Positions 5,850-6,188 of a stretch of DNA of 6,188 nucleotides are shown piece by piece. The position numbers and the translations under genes were made by a program. The DNA is from Bacteroides sp. (lineage in GTDB: Bacteria; Bacteroidota; Bacteroidia; Bacteroidales; Bacteroidaceae): the NCBI GenBank assembly GCA_019412865.1, contig DXOJ01000548.1, positions 1 through 6,188 on the forward strand, written 5' to 3'. Position 1 is the stretch's first letter. Every line of letters begins with the position of its first letter. Below the pieces are notes generated by a model. It was not told the origin of the DNA and did no database searches. It worked only from the letters and a program-made list of their open reading frames with translations.

Positions 5850-6188
5850 GAGCGTAAACAGTTTTTATATTCCTGAATGGTACGTTCGAGTCCCAGATAC
5901 AGTGCATCGCTAATCAACGCATGTCCGATAGACACTTCATCCACCCAAGGAATGTTTTTATAGAAATAATTTAAATTCACCAGACTTAAATCATGACCGG
6001 CGTTCAATCCGATCCCCAGTTTACGGGCAGTCTTTGCAGCTTCGATAAAAGGAGCGATAGCTGCTTCCGGATTCTTCGGATAGTCCGTCGCATAAGGTTC
6101 AGTATACAGTTCGACGCGATCCGCCCCTGCTTTTGCCGCATATTCCACCATTTCAGGATCGGCTGCCACAAAAACGGAAGTACGAATG
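5846..6188 (-). CDS. pdxJ: Pyridoxine 5'-phosphate synthase PdxJ, C-terminal part (start lies off the right edge)
   Basis: Cytosolic TIM-barrel enzyme that condenses 1-deoxy-D-xylulose 5-phosphate with 3-amino-2-oxopropyl phosphate to make pyridoxine 5'-phosphate, the last ring-forming step of DXP-dependent vitamin B6 synthesis. The open frame continues to the window edge; the first readable residues are IRTSVFVAADPEM, so a GTG at 6167-6169 is an internal Val codon and not the real start. The 113 complete residues match the C-terminal half of PdxJ (about 240 residues in full): ADRVELYTEPYA, the phosphate-site loop GLNAGHDLS with NL after it, and EVSIGHALISDALYLGLE, whose GH motif includes the His equivalent to E. 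coli His193. The TGA stop overlaps the exbB ATG by 4 nt. The active-site residues of the N-terminal half cannot be assessed. Confidence 0.95.
   Translation of the reverse strand, partial: IRTSVFVAADPEMVEYAAKAGADRVELYTEPYATDYPKNPEAAIAPFIEAAKTARKLGIGLNAGHDLSLVNLNYFYKNIPWVDEVSIGHALISDALYLGLERTIQEYKNCLRS

Larger units (their letters stand above)
484..6188 (-). other. Probable operon pdxJ-exbB-exbD-tonB-(DJ-1)-ispD-recG
   Basis: Seven co-directional genes are packed with junctions of -4, 7, 6, 27, 7 and 0 nt in transcriptional order. I saw no convincing -7/-33 pair on the coding strand between or inside them and no strong terminator hairpin. The promoter must lie upstream of pdxJ, beyond the right edge, and the 3' end probably falls in the 261-483 gap. 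Co-transcription is inferred from spacing and not shown directly. Confidence 0.75.

Noticed and set aside
6167..6169. GTG as the start of the right-edge gene
   Set aside because: PdxJ homology continues upstream through IRTSVFV to the window edge, so this is an internal valine codon.

Overview
This is a protein-dense chromosomal stretch from a Bacteroidales bacterium, most likely the genus Bacteroides. The species cannot be resolved from the sequence alone. The evidence for this placement is the sequence character of the proteins (RecG, IspD, NDK, ExbB/ExbD/TonB), the lack of strong Shine-Dalgarno sequences (A/T-rich leaders instead), and a Bacteroides-type -7/-33 promoter (TTG-N19-TATCTTTG) in the one sizeable intergenic gap. 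Every gene supported here lies on the minus strand, so transcription runs from high to low coordinates.

In transcriptional order, the right edge holds the C-terminal half of pdxJ (pyridoxine 5'-phosphate synthase; its start lies beyond 6188). It overlaps exbB by 4 nt (ATGA). Next come exbD (7 nt gap), a tonB/tolA-like energy transducer (6 nt gap), a DJ-1/PfpI family gene (27 nt gap), ispD (7 nt gap) and recG (no gap; the ispD stop follows... in gene order the ispD TAA is directly joined to the recG ATG). Gaps of 27 nt or less and no visible internal promoter or terminator point to a single operon whose promoter lies outside the window. After recG a 223-nt gap carries a probable promoter for the next gene, ndk (nucleoside diphosphate kinase), which runs off the left edge.

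Functionally, ExbB, ExbD and TonB form an inner-membrane motor that uses the proton gradient to act on the outer membrane. PdxJ makes vitamin B6 from 1-deoxy-D-xylulose 5-phosphate (DXP), and IspD acts in the MEP isoprenoid pathway that starts from the same DXP. RecG remodels stalled replication forks. The DJ-1 protein is probably a stress or quality-control protein of uncertain substrate. The operon thus mixes housekeeping cofactor, isoprenoid, envelope-energy and DNA-repair functions.

I found no mobile element, CRISPR array, RNA gene, broken gene or foreign-looking segment, and nothing that amounts to a previously undescribed system. The points most worth a second look are the mixed TonB/TolA character and charge layout of the transducer, the pairing of two DXP-linked enzymes around the motor genes, and a 12-bp palindrome in the recG-ndk gap.
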